NCBI GenBank assembly: GCA_003212555.1
Contig: QCPK01000008.1
Location: 1 to 44,544, forward strand
Length of the DNA: 44,544 nt
Origin: Prochlorococcus sp. AG-436-K22
GTDB lineage: Bacteria; Cyanobacteriota; Cyanobacteriia; PCC-6307; Cyanobiaceae
Direction: 5' to 3'
The translations under genes were made by a program, and so were the position numbers. Within the stretch, counting starts at the first letter, position 1; each line of letters opens with the position of its first letter. The notes beneath the pieces are model-generated. The model was given only the letters and a program-made list of their open reading frames with translations, ran no database searches and was not told the DNA's origin. Positions 34,245 to 43,424 of this stretch are shown in pieces.

Positions 34245-35264
34245 TTAGTTGATATTTGTTGCGGCAAGAAGGTAGAGGAGAGCCATCCTGATTGGTATTC
34301 CATTTGAAACTTGTTCATTTACTAAACAAATAGCATTATCTTCTAATAACTCACTGCTCAATTCGATTCCTCTATTAACAGGACCAGGATGCAATATAGG
34401 TATTTTTTTAGTGCAGGATTCTAACTTCTGGTGAGTAATCCCATATTCATGATGATATAAATCTAAGTTTGAAATGAGATTCTCACTCATTCTTTCTTTT
34501 TGAAGTCTTAATGCGATAAGTGCATCTGTATTTTTCAATGCCTCCATTAAGGACCTACAGATTGTAATTTGCCCACGTCTCTTAATTGGGTCTTCTTTTT
34601 GGCCAGAAGGAGGTTTATCAGCAAATTTTGCGAAGTCTTCAGGGAGTAGTGATTGAGGCCCACAGAGAATTACGTTTGCGCCACAACCAGTAAGACTCCA
34701 CAGATTTGAACGAGCTACTCTTGAGTGAAGAATATCTCCAACAATCGTGATTGTTTTTCCATAAAGACTTCCTGGAGTACTTTGTCCATTTCCAAAATAA
34801 TTCGTCAGTGTAAATAAGTCCAGAAGTGCTTGGCTTGGATGACTGTGAAGTCCATCACCACCATTGAGGATTGAAACTTTCTTATTTTTTTGATCCAAGT
34901 ATTTTGCAAGTTGAGCAGGTACTCCAGCAGAGCTATGCCTTATAACAAGAACCTCTGCTCCCATGGATACATAGGTCATAACAGTGTCAAGAGGAGTCTC
35001 ACCTTTAGTTAAGGAGCTTGAGGACGGTGAAAAAGACTGCACGTCCGCAGATAGTTTTTTTGCTGCAAGTTCAAAGCTACTTCTAGTTCTTGTGCTTGGT
35101 TCGAAAAATAAAGTTGCTATTAGACGTCCCTGCAATGCTGGTAATTTTCTTGCTCCTGCTTGAGGCAGTTTCTTAAAGCGATTAGCAAGTTGAAGAACCT
35201 CTTTATAGTCCTCTGCGGAGAAGGAGGATAAATCAATAATGTGTTTATGTTTCCAGTTGCTCAT
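34245..35264 (-). CDS. pyrB: Aspartate carbamoyltransferase catalytic chain
   Basis: PyrB condenses carbamoyl phosphate with aspartate in pyrimidine synthesis. The product, 339 residues from the ATG at 35264, has the carbamoyl-phosphate motif [19 protein letters not shown] (STRT at 57-60), [12 protein letters not shown], the [12 protein letters not shown] loop and [14 protein letters not shown]. The start overlaps the mpg stop in an ATGA arrangement, so translation is coupled. The frame runs 16 codons further upstream, but those residues overlap mpg and do not match the family. No PyrI gene is nearby. Confidence 0.96.
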   Translation of the reverse strand: MSNWKHKHIIDLSSFSAEDYKEVLQLANRFKKLPQAGARKLPALQGRLIATLFFEPSTRTRSSFELAAKKLSADVQSFSPSSSSLTKGETPLDTVMTYVSMGAEVLVIRHSSAGVPAQLAKYLDQKNKKVSILNGGDGLHSHPSQALLDLFTLTNYFGNGQSTPGSLYGKTITIVGDILHSRVARSNLWSLTGCGANVILCGPQSLLPEDFAKFADKPPSGQKEDPIKRRGQITICRSLMEALKNTDALIALRLQKERMSENLISNLDLYHHEYGITHQKLESCTKKIPILHPGPVNRGIELSSELLEDNAICLVNEQVSNGIPIRMALLYLLAATNIN

Positions 35265-35827
35265 GGCCCTTCTTCCAATCTTGGCTCCCAAGATTCCAAA
35301 ACTGATGGGCAACGATCTCCTTTAGCTCGTTTGCTAACACTTCGACTGCTTTTCATGTACCATCTCCATCGAAGATTTGTTGCTTTTGAAATACCAATCC
35401 TTGTTGTTTGAATAAGTTGTTTCATATTTTTGGCTGATCGTCCTTTACTGATCCATATACCATTCTCCTCAGAGACTAGTAAATTGTCATGACTTCTGTT
35501 CAATCCAAATCTATTTGCTAATAATCCTGGCCCTGCTGCAACACGTGTATGTTCATTTGGAATAGCTATTGCTCTAAGAAGGACACCATTAGCCCAACCT
35601 GATTTGTAAGTAACTATATTCACACAGTGATATATACCATAAGTGAGATAAACATATAAACGACCAGGGTCACCAAAAAGAGTTTCGTTTCGTGCAGTTC
35701 TTTTATGAAAGCCATGGCAACCAGGCTCTGATTGACAATAGGCTTCAGTTTCAACAATTACACCCCAGAGAAGTTGCTGATTAGTTTTGCGCTTCACAAG
35801 TAGGCAACCTATTAAGTTAGGAGCCAC
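35261..35827 (-). CDS. 3-methyladenine DNA glycosylase (AAG/MPG family)
   Basis: This family excises alkylated purines. The product has the catalytic segment [20 protein letters not shown] and the fold motifs [18 protein letters not shown] and HCVNIVT. From the GTG at 35827 it is 188 residues and begins [14 protein letters not shown], lacking the usual residues before this. The frame stays open upstream for 18 more codons, reading [17 protein letters not shown] across the GTG, which matches the family N-terminus; but no ATG, GTG or TTG occurs there. The real start may therefore be a rare codon such as ATA at 35878. It is coupled to pyrB by an ATGA overlap. Confidence 0.88.
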   Translation of the reverse strand: MAPNLIGCLLVKRKTNQQLLWGVIVETEAYCQSEPGCHGFHKRTARNETLFGDPGRLYVYLTYGIYHCVNIVTYKSGWANGVLLRAIAIPNEHTRVAAGPGLLANRFGLNRSHDNLLVSEENGIWISKGRSAKNMKQLIQTTRIGISKATNLRWRWYMKSSRSVSKRAKGDRCPSVLESWEPRLEEGP

Positions 35828-35982
35828 TAATTCCGAAGGCTTACAAAAAAAATCAGTTTGTAATGGTGAATGATCTATTTTTTAATAGAGATAATGAATA
35901 AGTGAAATTACTTTTTATAAAGCTCTTTCTACAACTATAAGTACTCTCTCACACTAGATTCAATTAATAGTCAATTAAATAA

Positions 35983-36783
35983 ATGAACAAGAAGCCAAAG
36001 GCAATTAACCCATTTTCTGATGAGAATAATCCCACTATGCGATTAGAACTTTTTACTTGGCCAGAAGTAGATGAATACCTGCGGCATTGCAAAGGGATTA
36101 TTTTGCCCATTGGTTCAACTGAGCAACATGGTCCAACTGGTGCAATAGGAACAGATGCATTAACTGCAAAAGCTGTAGCCCATGAGGTTGGAAAGAGAAC
36201 TGGTGTCCTTGTTACGCCTACTCAACCATATGGTATGGCAGAGCATCATCTTGGCTTCGCCGGAACAATGAGCCTTAGGCCTGAAACATTACTTGAATTA
36301 GTTCATGATCTTTTGATATCTCTTGCTATGCATGGATTTGAAAAAATTTTTATTGTTAATGGGCATGGAGGAAATATTGCAACTATTAAGGCTGCATTCT
36401 TCAAGGCTTATCGGACCATCTCAACTATGGAATTCTCAGAATCTAAATTATTTCAATGTAAATTGGCCAATTGGTTTATGACTCCAGAAGTATTCAAAGA
36501 GGCTCACTCTCTTTATGGTGACAAAGAGGGGCAACATGCAACCCCTAGCGAGATTGCACTCACCTTGCATCTTGAGCCAAGCTTATTAAGCAAGCAATGT
36601 GAACTCCCGCCACCTTCTCCAGCTGGTCCGATATATGATTATAAAGACTTTCGTCAACGATACTTTGATGGCAGAATGGGGTCAGACCCATTTCTGGCTA
36701 ATGCAAGAGATGGCGAAAAGTTTTTAGATAAAGCAGCATCTGCTTTATCTAAAAACTTATTAGATTTTCTTCAAGAACCATGA
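35983..36783 (+). CDS. Creatininase-family metal-dependent amidohydrolase
   Basis: This family hydrolyses cyclic or linear amides with two bound metals; members include creatininase and FAPy deformylase. The 266-residue product has the metal ligands Glu47, His49 and Asp58 ([17 protein letters not shown]), GHGGN near 125, and a later Glu in the segment [12 protein letters not shown]. The substrate is not known. The ATG at 35983 gives an 18-residue polar lead before [10 protein letters not shown]; the second Met (19) is an alternative start. The stop overlaps the gatC start (ATGA). The 3' end carries a long perfect inverted repeat. Confidence 0.88.
   Translation: MNKKPKAINPFSDENNPTMRLELFTWPEVDEYLRHCKGIILPIGSTEQHGPTGAIGTDALTAKAVAHEVGKRTGVLVTPTQPYGMAEHHLGFAGTMSLRPETLLELVHDLLISLAMHGFEKIFIVNGHGGNIATIKAAFFKAYRTISTMEFSESKLFQCKLANWFMTPEVFKEAHSLYGDKEGQHATPSEIALTLHLEPSLLSKQCELPPPSPAGPIYDYKDFRQRYFDGRMGSDPFLANARDGEKFLDKAASALSKNLLDFLQEP
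36718..36758. repeat. Perfect 19-bp-arm inverted repeat near the 3' end of the creatininase-family gene
   Basis: Exactly complementary 19-base arms (36718-36736 and 36740-36758) surround the 3-base centre CAT. The core of each arm is TTTAGATAAAGCAG and its complement. It encodes about [13 protein letters not shown], so it is fully inside the reading frame. It ends 22 bases before the gatC ATG. As RNA it would fold into a long hairpin. Chance alone is an unlikely source of 19 exact pairs with a 3-base loop. Confidence 0.9.
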
Positions 36784-37079
36784 CAAGAATCACCTCTGAT
36801 GATGTACGCAAAGTTGCGCAGCTTTGTCGTTTGGAGATCTCTGAGGATGATATTGAAAAATTTTCAAATCAACTTGAAGGAATTCTAGAATATATTGCTC
36901 AACTTGATAGAATTGATACCCTGAATGTACCTCCAACAACTAGAGCAGTTGAGGTTGTGAATGTATTTAGAGAGGACACTATAGTCTCATCTAGCTCTGA
37001 TGTTCGCGATAAAATTTTGGACCTCGCTCCTCAAAGGGAAGGTGAATTTTTTAGAGTTCCAAAGATACTTTCAGAATAA
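36780..37079 (+). CDS. gatC: Aspartyl/glutamyl-tRNA amidotransferase subunit C
   Basis: GatC stabilises the GatAB amidotransferase that converts Glu-tRNA(Gln) to Gln-tRNA(Gln). The 99-residue product has [20 protein letters not shown], the helix [19 protein letters not shown], and the C-terminal REDTI and RVPKILSE elements. The ATG at 36780 overlaps the TGA of the upstream gene. A strong hairpin lies just upstream in the mRNA. It converges with crtR, 6 bases between stops. Confidence 0.95.
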   Translation: MTRITSDDVRKVAQLCRLEISEDDIEKFSNQLEGILEYIAQLDRIDTLNVPPTTRAVEVVNVFREDTIVSSSSDVRDKILDLAPQREGEFFRVPKILSE

Positions 37080-37085
37080 TTAAAA

Positions 37086-38117
37086 TTAATATCTATCTGG
37101 TATTACTGCAGTCTTACGTAGAAGATATATCCATCTTTTTCGCAACTTCTTAGTTGGTATTAGATTAGCTAATGGCCTCATTTTACTTCTACTCTTTTTG
37201 TGACTTCTTACTCCTAGGAGAATGTCATAAAGAAAGTTAAGACTATCTTTTTTTGTCTCAAAAATACCCATTCTTTGTGGAGAGCCTTTTTCATCCAATA
37301 AGGGTTTAGTGACTTCATAGGCTGGTTTATATTCAAACCAAGGAATAGAAGGCCATAAATGATGAACAAGGTGATAATTTTGACCCATGATAAGTATATT
37401 CATTATTCGACTTGGATATACCCTTGAATTTTTCCATTTATTTCGAGCCATAAATGGTCTATGAGGTAAATAATCAAAGAATATTCCGAGAGTTACCCCG
37501 ACCATTAATGCGGGTCCAAACCACAAATTGTATATGACATTCATAAAATTAAAATGTATTCCTGCGATTACAATTGTTATAAAAAATGAGCGTTCGAGTC
37601 CCCATTGAATGAGTTCATATTTTCTCCATAATTTCCTCTGAAAAAAGAAATATTCATGATAAAAAAACCTAGGAGCAATTAACCATACGGGGCCAAAAGT
37701 GCTGACTATATGATCTGGGTCATTTTTGGGATCATTTACATGTGAGTGATGTTGAAGGTGAACTCTAGTAAATACTGGGAAGCTAAACCCTAACAATATT
37801 GCTGCACCATGCCCCATAGCTTGGTTCACCCATTTATTCGGGTGTGCTGCTTTATGGCATGCATCGTGAATCACAGTGCCTTCCATATGTAGCGCAATGA
37901 ATGCAAGCCCCACTAGTGTGGGAAGTGGCCAAATACCTTTGTACCACTGCCAGATCGCTAAAAAGGCTATTGCGTAACCCCCAATAAATAAACCCACAGT
38001 TGGATTTAGTAAATCTGGTGGATCTAAGTATTCTTTAATACGTTTTTGCCAAAAAGTCGAAGATTGAAAATGGGAAGATTGATCTTTCCTTTGTATGGTG
38101 TTTATTGTTTTTTTCAT
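37086..38117 (-). CDS. crtR: Beta-carotene hydroxylase (CrtR type, fatty-acid-desaturase superfamily)
   Basis: CrtR hydroxylates beta-carotene rings to give zeaxanthin. The 343-residue membrane protein has the three histidine clusters of diiron desaturase-like enzymes: HDACHKAAH (84-92), HLQHH (120-124) and HLVHH (249-253). An additional His sits in FFDYLPHRPFMARN. About four spans are visible. The short motifs FDYLPHRPF and QNYHLVHHLWPSIPW fit the cyanobacterial hydroxylase rather than acyl-lipid desaturases. The ATG is at 38117. The next upstream element on this strand is tRNA-Leu. Confidence 0.93.
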   Translation of the reverse strand: MKKTINTIQRKDQSSHFQSSTFWQKRIKEYLDPPDLLNPTVGLFIGGYAIAFLAIWQWYKGIWPLPTLVGLAFIALHMEGTVIHDACHKAAHPNKWVNQAMGHGAAILLGFSFPVFTRVHLQHHSHVNDPKNDPDHIVSTFGPVWLIAPRFFYHEYFFFQRKLWRKYELIQWGLERSFFITIVIAGIHFNFMNVIYNLWFGPALMVGVTLGIFFDYLPHRPFMARNKWKNSRVYPSRIMNILIMGQNYHLVHHLWPSIPWFEYKPAYEVTKPLLDEKGSPQRMGIFETKKDSLNFLYDILLGVRSHKKSRSKMRPLANLIPTKKLRKRWIYLLRKTAVIPDRY

Positions 38118-38173
38118 GGATCTTTTGAATTACAACATAGAAACAAACACATGCCTATTTACACATTAAATGA

Positions 38174-38255
38174 TGCCCACCGGGAGACTTGAACTCCCAC
38201 GACCGAAGTCACTGGTACCTAAAACCAGCGCGTCTACCAATTCCGCCAGATGGGC
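38174..38255 (-). tRNA. tRNA-Leu (anticodon UAG)
   Basis: On the minus strand the acceptor arms GCCCATC and GGTGGGC pair (one T-G wobble), followed by discriminator A. The D arm contains GGCGGAATTGGTAGACGC. The anticodon stem CTGGT/ACCAG holds the loop TTTAGGT, so the anticodon is TAG. A variable arm around TGACTTCGGTCG and a T arm with GGGAGTTCAAGTCTCCC follow. The long variable arm and about 82 bases fit a type II tRNA-Leu. CCA is not encoded; TCA follows. Confidence 0.97.
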
Positions 38256-38514
38256 CAATGGATGTTAATAATCCTTAGCCTTGTTTACTATAGCGGCTAA
38301 TACGACATTTTTTTTAAGCTGGTCGATCATTATCTATAGATTCACAAAGATCTTTTAGGATTGACTTTATCTAAATTTCATATCAGAAAACTTGGCGGAC
38401 TACTGTAAGGGAAGTATATGATTTAGGTAGTTAATAATCTCTTTTTCATTCAAAAAATGAGCTTATTTAGGAACCTTGGACAAAATAGGTATATGAATAG
38501 TTATTTTTGAAATT

Positions 38515-39063
38515 ATGTTTGCATTGGTGATTGGATATCTTGCTATTTCGTTAGGATCTTTAATTTTGCTGCTTTCCCTCTTGCTTACTGAGTTAAGTCG
38601 ACCTAGAGATGCACTTTGGTCAGCAATAATTATGCTTTTAGGCTTAGTGCTGATAAATAGTTATGAAAGTCTGAATGGCTCACCAATGCTTGCAGTATTC
38701 TTTAGCTCTCTAATTATTTCGAGACTTCTTGTAGAGATCTCTCAGTATAGATGGCAGCAACTTGGTGAAAAAGAGAAGGCCTCCTTGAAGACTTTGAATC
38801 GTTGGAAAGATAGTATAAAACAGGTTTTTTTAGCTTCAACAAAATTAGGCTCTATCTTTTTAGAGGTGTTTAAACTTTTTAAGCCTAAGTCCAAGCCAAG
38901 CGAAATCGGGAAAAAGTGGGTTAGGCCAGAAATTGATGATGAAAGAAAATCTTCAGAAGGCAATATCAGATCCTCCCATGAGGTTAGTATTGGAGAAAAT
39001 ACTTTAGTTTCCGATCAGATTGCCGCACTAAAATCGGGGAATAAATCTTCCGACATTTCATAA
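38515..39063 (+). CDS. Ycf66-like membrane protein
   Basis: The 182-residue product has about three spans at the N-terminus (MFALVIGYLAISLGSLILLL and a second region at IIMLLGLVLINSYESLNG), followed by a basic and acidic cytoplasmic tail. The layout resembles the Ycf66 family of cyanobacteria and plastids, whose function is unknown. The assignment is by layout and by its position upstream of ileS, so it is moderate. The ATG is at 38515. It lies 22 bases before the ileS start, so co-transcription is likely. Confidence 0.6.
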   Translation: MFALVIGYLAISLGSLILLLSLLLTELSRPRDALWSAIIMLLGLVLINSYESLNGSPMLAVFFSSLIISRLLVEISQYRWQQLGEKEKASLKTLNRWKDSIKQVFLASTKLGSIFLEVFKLFKPKSKPSEIGKKWVRPEIDDERKSSEGNIRSSHEVSIGENTLVSDQIAALKSGNKSSDIS

Positions 39064-39085
39064 TCTTCTTTAATCAATCATCATT

Positions 39086-41995
39086 GTGAATAACGAGAAA
39101 AAAAAGGATGCTATCAACCCTCCTTCCTACAAAGAAACTTTAAACCTTTTAAAGACAAATTTTTCTATGCGGGCAAATTCAATTGTGCGTGAACCTGAGC
39201 TGCAAAAATTTTGGGAGAGTGAAGGTATTGATTTTTCTCTTGGCTTAGAAAATAAAGGAAAAATCTTTACTTTGCATGATGGCCCCCCATATGCAAATGG
39301 AGATCTTCATATGGGGCATGCTCTTAATAAAATTCTTAAAGACATAATAAATAAATATCAGATCATGAAGGGCCGTAAGGTCAGGTTTGTTCCTGGATGG
39401 GATTGTCATGGATTACCGATTGAATTAAAAGTTTTGCAGACCCTCGGTAGAAAAGAGAGAGAGGAATTGACTCCCATAAAGTTGCGAAAGAAGGCAGCTG
39501 CTTATGCTCACAAACAAATAGCAAGTCAGAAAGATGGTTTCCGTAGATGGGGAGTCTGGGCTGATTGGGAAAATCCTTACCTGACGCTTCAGAAAGAATA
39601 TGAAGCTGCTCAGATTAGATTATTTGGTGAAATGGCTCTTAAGGGATATATCTATCGTGGCTTAAAGCCTGTTCATTGGAGCCCTAGTTCTAGAACAGCT
39701 TTAGCAGAAGCAGAGTTGGAATATCCAGAGGGCCATACAAGCCAAAGTGTTTATGTGTCATTCCCAGTTGTTCAAATCCCGAGCCAATTGAATGAATTAC
39801 TTATCCAACAAGGCTTGCATTTACCCCTTCATGAAAAGGAATTAAGTGTCAAACTTAAAGCTGCAGTCTGGACAACAACTCCTTGGACTTTGCCTGCAAA
39901 TGCTGCTATCGCAATTAATGAAAATGTTGAATATGTTTTTGCTAGAAGCCAAAATAATCAATTTATTATTTTAGCTGCAGATCTGTTAGAAGAAGTAAGT
40001 GGAGAGATTGGCCACTCATTTGAAAAAGTAGCAGTTATAAAAGGTCTTCTGCTTGACGGAGCATTATATAAGCATCCTTTATTTGATAGAGTTTGTCCTT
40101 TTGTTATAGGTGGAAGTTATATCACTACTCAATCAGGTACAGGAATAGTTCATACAGCTCCTGGTCATGGGATTGATGATTTTAATACAGGAATTAAATA
40201 TAATTTACCTATAATTTGCCCTGTTGATGAGAAGGGAATATTTACTTCTGATGCAGGTCGATTTGAAGGCTTAAATGTTTTGAAGGATGCTAATGATGTG
40301 ATAATTAAAGATTTAATAGAGGCAGGTAATCTGTTGAAAGAAAGACCATATATTCATAAATATCCTTATGATTGGAGAACCAAGAAAGAAACTATTTTTC
40401 GCGCAACTGAACAATGGTTTGCCTCTGTCCAAGGTTTCCGAAGTGATGCTTTAGATGCAATAGATGAAGTGGAATGGCTCCCTTCATCAGGCAAGAAACG
40501 TATAAAAAGTATGGTTTCTGATAGAGGAGATTGGTGTATTTCTAGGCAACGTACATGGGGAGTCCCGATTCCAGTATTTTATTCAAAGGAAGGTGATAAA
40601 GTTCTTCTTAATAAAACCACGATTAGTCATATTCAGGATTTGATAAAGAAGTATGGATCTGATGTTTGGTGGGAATTAGATGAATCTGATCTTTTGCCTA
40701 GTTCTTATTCCTCAGAAGCACATAAATGGCAAAAGGGCACAGATACTATGGATGTCTGGTTTGATTCTGGGTCTAGCTGGGCAGCAGTTACTTCTAGGAA
40801 TAATGATATGAATTATCCAGCTGATCTTTATCTAGAGGGTTCAGATCAACATCGAGGTTGGTTTCAGTCTTCATTACTTACTTCTGTAGCTGCATCTGGC
40901 CATTCGCCATACTTAAAAGTTCTCACCCATGGATTTGCCCTAGATGAGAATGGGCGAAAGATGAGTAAGTCTTTAGGTAATATTATAGATCCTTCCGTAA
41001 TTATTAATGGTGGAAATAATAAGAAATTAGAACCTGCTTTAGGTGCAGATGTTTTGAGATTGTGGGTAAGTTCCGTTGATTACTCAGTGGATGTACAAAT
41101 TGGCTCTAATATTCTACGTCAGTTATCTGATGTGTATAGAAAAGTAAGAAATACAGCAAGGTACTTATTAGGCAACCTCCACGACTTTGATCCTTCTCAG
41201 AACTCTTTTAACATTAAAAACTTATCTATTTTGGATCGATGGATGCTGAATAGAACCGCTGAAATCATCGATCAGATTTCAATTGCATATGAAAATTATG
41301 AGTTTTCCAAATTCTTTCAGTTATTACAAAGTTTTTGTGTAGTTGATTTATCTAACTTTTACTTAGATATAGCTAAAGACCGTTTGTATGTAAGTGCTCC
41401 TTCTGATAATAGGCGACGTTCATGTCAGTATGTCTTATCTTTGATTGTGGAAAATCTGTCTGTAATTATAGCTCCTGTGTTATGCCATATGGCAGAAGAT
41501 ATATGGCAAAATATTCCTTATAAATTGAAGGAAAAATCAGTTTTTAAAAGAGGCTGGCCTAAGACTCCTAGCCTTTGGAAAAATGACTCTCTAAATGACG
41601 TAGTTTACCAATTGCGAGAATTAAGAGCATCAGTTAACAAAGCCTTAGAAGATTGCAGAATTAGACAAAAGTTAGGTTCCTCTCTTGAGGCATCAGTAAG
41701 AATTCAACCGAGTAGTGACTCTTTAAAGGATGCATTGAGATACATGGAAGAAAATGGCAACCCAGAAGTAGATAGATTGGTTGATTGGTTAATTGTTTCT
41801 AAAGTCCAAATTGGTGGAGAGCCATGGGCAGAGGTCTTGTTTAATGAAGAGGATAGTATGGGTATTATTGAGGTCTCTAAAGCAAGAGGATTAAAGTGTG
41901 AAAGATGTTGGCATTATGAAGTTGATATAGGCGAAAACTCAACTTATAAATCCTTATGCAGTAGGTGTATTAATACATTAGGACGTTTGTCTTAA
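39086..41995 (+). CDS. ileS: Isoleucyl-tRNA synthetase
   Basis: IleRS charges tRNA(Ile) and edits Val. The 969-residue product has the HIGH-type motif [19 protein letters not shown] (about 66-84), a CP1 editing domain with [12 protein letters not shown] and [12 protein letters not shown], and KMSKS ([10 protein letters not shown], about 623-632). The C-terminal zinc finger keeps the CxxC pairs CERC and CSRC. It starts at GTG (39086); the 25-residue polar extension before the core (ends near SMRANS) is longer than in E. coli. No T-box leader is seen. Confidence 0.98.
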   Translation: MNNEKKKDAINPPSYKETLNLLKTNFSMRANSIVREPELQKFWESEGIDFSLGLENKGKIFTLHDGPPYANGDLHMGHALNKILKDIINKYQIMKGRKVRFVPGWDCHGLPIELKVLQTLGRKEREELTPIKLRKKAAAYAHKQIASQKDGFRRWGVWADWENPYLTLQKEYEAAQIRLFGEMALKGYIYRGLKPVHWSPSSRTALAEAELEYPEGHTSQSVYVSFPVVQIPSQLNELLIQQGLHLPLHEKELSVKLKAAVWTTTPWTLPANAAIAINENVEYVFARSQNNQFIILAADLLEEVSGEIGHSFEKVAVIKGLLLDGALYKHPLFDRVCPFVIGGSYITTQSGTGIVHTAPGHGIDDFNTGIKYNLPIICPVDEKGIFTSDAGRFEGLNVLKDANDVIIKDLIEAGNLLKERPYIHKYPYDWRTKKETIFRATEQWFASVQGFRSDALDAIDEVEWLPSSGKKRIKSMVSDRGDWCISRQRTWGVPIPVFYSKEGDKVLLNKTTISHIQDLIKKYGSDVWWELDESDLLPSSYSSEAHKWQKGTDTMDVWFDSGSSWAAVTSRNNDMNYPADLYLEGSDQHRGWFQSSLLTSVAASGHSPYLKVLTHGFALDENGRKMSKSLGNIIDPSVIINGGNNKKLEPALGADVLRLWVSSVDYSVDVQIGSNILRQLSDVYRKVRNTARYLLGNLHDFDPSQNSFNIKNLSILDRWMLNRTAEIIDQISIAYENYEFSKFFQLLQSFCVVDLSNFYLDIAKDRLYVSAPSDNRRRSCQYVLSLIVENLSVIIAPVLCHMAEDIWQNIPYKLKEKSVFKRGWPKTPSLWKNDSLNDVVYQLRELRASVNKALEDCRIRQKLGSSLEASVRIQPSSDSLKDALRYMEENGNPEVDRLVDWLIVSKVQIGGEPWAEVLFNEEDSMGIIEVSKARGLKCERCWHYEVDIGENSTYKSLCSRCINTLGRLS

Positions 41996-42059
41996 ATTCT
42001 TTATAGTTAAATAAGCAATATACTTAGTCAGTTTGCAGATATATCAACTTATAAAAAAA

Positions 42060-42671
42060 TTAAAAGTCTCCAGCAATTCGACCTTTTTTAGGAAATCTTA
42101 TAATTAACCATTGTACTAGTCCAACAATATAAATAATTAATCCTAGATAACCAACAAAAGCTGATAATACCTCTGTCCAGCTAGCTCCAAAGAGAAAATT
42201 AAATGTGTTTTTTATTACTTGATTTAGCCCTGATGGTGCTTCTCTCCATAGCGGACATTGATAACTTTCTATTTGATTGAGACAATTTAAGCTTTTGAAT
42301 GAGAGTGATGCATAGAAACAGCCATAACCACTTAGGGCCCATCTCCATGCTTTCAACACAAAAGGCAAAGCTTTCTTGGGGGGAAACTCTCTAAGCTCTT
42401 CATTAAGATCTATCCAAAACCACACACATATAATCATTAAAAATGGCGATAGAAAGGAGGTTAAATAACCTATAGATCTATTCCCTGTTAAAAGAAGCAT
42501 GCTAACAAGCATTAGACTTGCAACTTTCCAATAGATTGATAAGAGACGAATTATTGAAGGCTCCTTTTTTATTGTTGACCAAATAAAGAGTACTAATGGA
42601 ATTCCAAAAGCAAATGTGGCACCAAGCCTATAGCTTAGCCAAACAAGTGAGCGGTATGAAATCTCTGACAC
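42060..42671 (-). CDS. DUF3177-like membrane protein
   Basis: The 203-residue product has about five spans, a segment LLLTGNRSIGYLTSFLSPFL in the first half and a lumenal or periplasmic loop with three Cys (LNCLNQ, SYQCPLW) between spans. This resembles the DUF3177 family found in cyanobacteria; function is unknown. It starts at GTG (42671) and is divergent from trmB across 85 bases. It converges with ileS across 64 bases with no clear terminator. Confidence 0.7.
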   Translation of the reverse strand: MSEISYRSLVWLSYRLGATFAFGIPLVLFIWSTIKKEPSIIRLLSIYWKVASLMLVSMLLLTGNRSIGYLTSFLSPFLMIICVWFWIDLNEELREFPPKKALPFVLKAWRWALSGYGCFYASLSFKSLNCLNQIESYQCPLWREAPSGLNQVIKNTFNFLFGASWTEVLSAFVGYLGLIIYIVGLVQWLIIRFPKKGRIAGDF

Positions 42672-42756
42672 GGAGAAAATTTTAACTTATTTATTATCAA
42701 CCTATAAACGCTCTTAAGTAGGCTAACGCTAGGAAATTAGTAAAAACTTCTCAATA

Positions 42757-43398
42757 GTGCGCCAACACGTTAATCCGTTAAGTCATTTTTTTCAGCTCGA
42801 AAAAGATCTTCCTGAGATCTCTGCATTATTTACAAATATTGATTTGCCTATTCATCTTGATATTGGCTGTGGGAGAGGGCATTTCCTTCTTGAAATGGCT
42901 GCCTCTAATAGTCAATGGAATTTTCTTGGTCTTGAGATTAGAGAATCTTTGGTAGTGGGAGCTGAGAAAGATAGAGTTGAATTAGGTTTAAAGAATTTAA
43001 GTTTTTTATTTTGCAATGCAAATGTAAGTTTAAAGCATTGGTTGCGAAACTTCGGTAAAAATAAGGTTAAAAGAGTATCCATTCAATTCCCTGATCCTTG
43101 GTTTAAACAAAGGCATAGGAAACGAAGAGTCTTAACTCCTTCGTTCTTATCTTTACTGGCTGATAATTTAGACATTGGATCGGAATTATTTATTCAGAGC
43201 GATGTTCAGAGCATTATGAGTGAAATGACTAGTTTGATTGATCTTAGCAAATACTTTAATAGTAAATTTCCTGATAGTGAATTATCTACAATTTCAAATC
43301 CCTTCCCCATACTTACAGAAAGAGAAAAGTATGTAATAAGAAAAGGGTTAAAGGTTTACCGCCAGATTTATTATAGAAATTCTAAAGATATTAAATAA
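42757..43398 (+). CDS. trmB: tRNA (guanine-N7)-methyltransferase
   Basis: TrmB methylates G46 in tRNA variable loops using S-adenosylmethionine. The 213-residue product has the SAM motif [16 protein letters not shown] (DIGCGRG at 35-41), a GLEIRES acidic loop and the signature [15 protein letters not shown] (about 110-124) with Asp113. It starts at GTG (42757). It converges with glmM, 26 bases between stops. Confidence 0.95.
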   Translation: MRQHVNPLSHFFQLEKDLPEISALFTNIDLPIHLDIGCGRGHFLLEMAASNSQWNFLGLEIRESLVVGAEKDRVELGLKNLSFLFCNANVSLKHWLRNFGKNKVKRVSIQFPDPWFKQRHRKRRVLTPSFLSLLADNLDIGSELFIQSDVQSIMSEMTSLIDLSKYFNSKFPDSELSTISNPFPILTEREKYVIRKGLKVYRQIYYRNSKDIK

Positions 43399-43424
43399 TT
43401 ATAAGTTTGGTTCTATTTTAATAA

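Noticed and set aside
38265-38330. 21-codon minus-strand frame beginning MIDQLKKNVV next to tRNA-Leu
   Set aside because: Too short, with no ribosome-binding site, and it lies where the tRNA promoter is expected.
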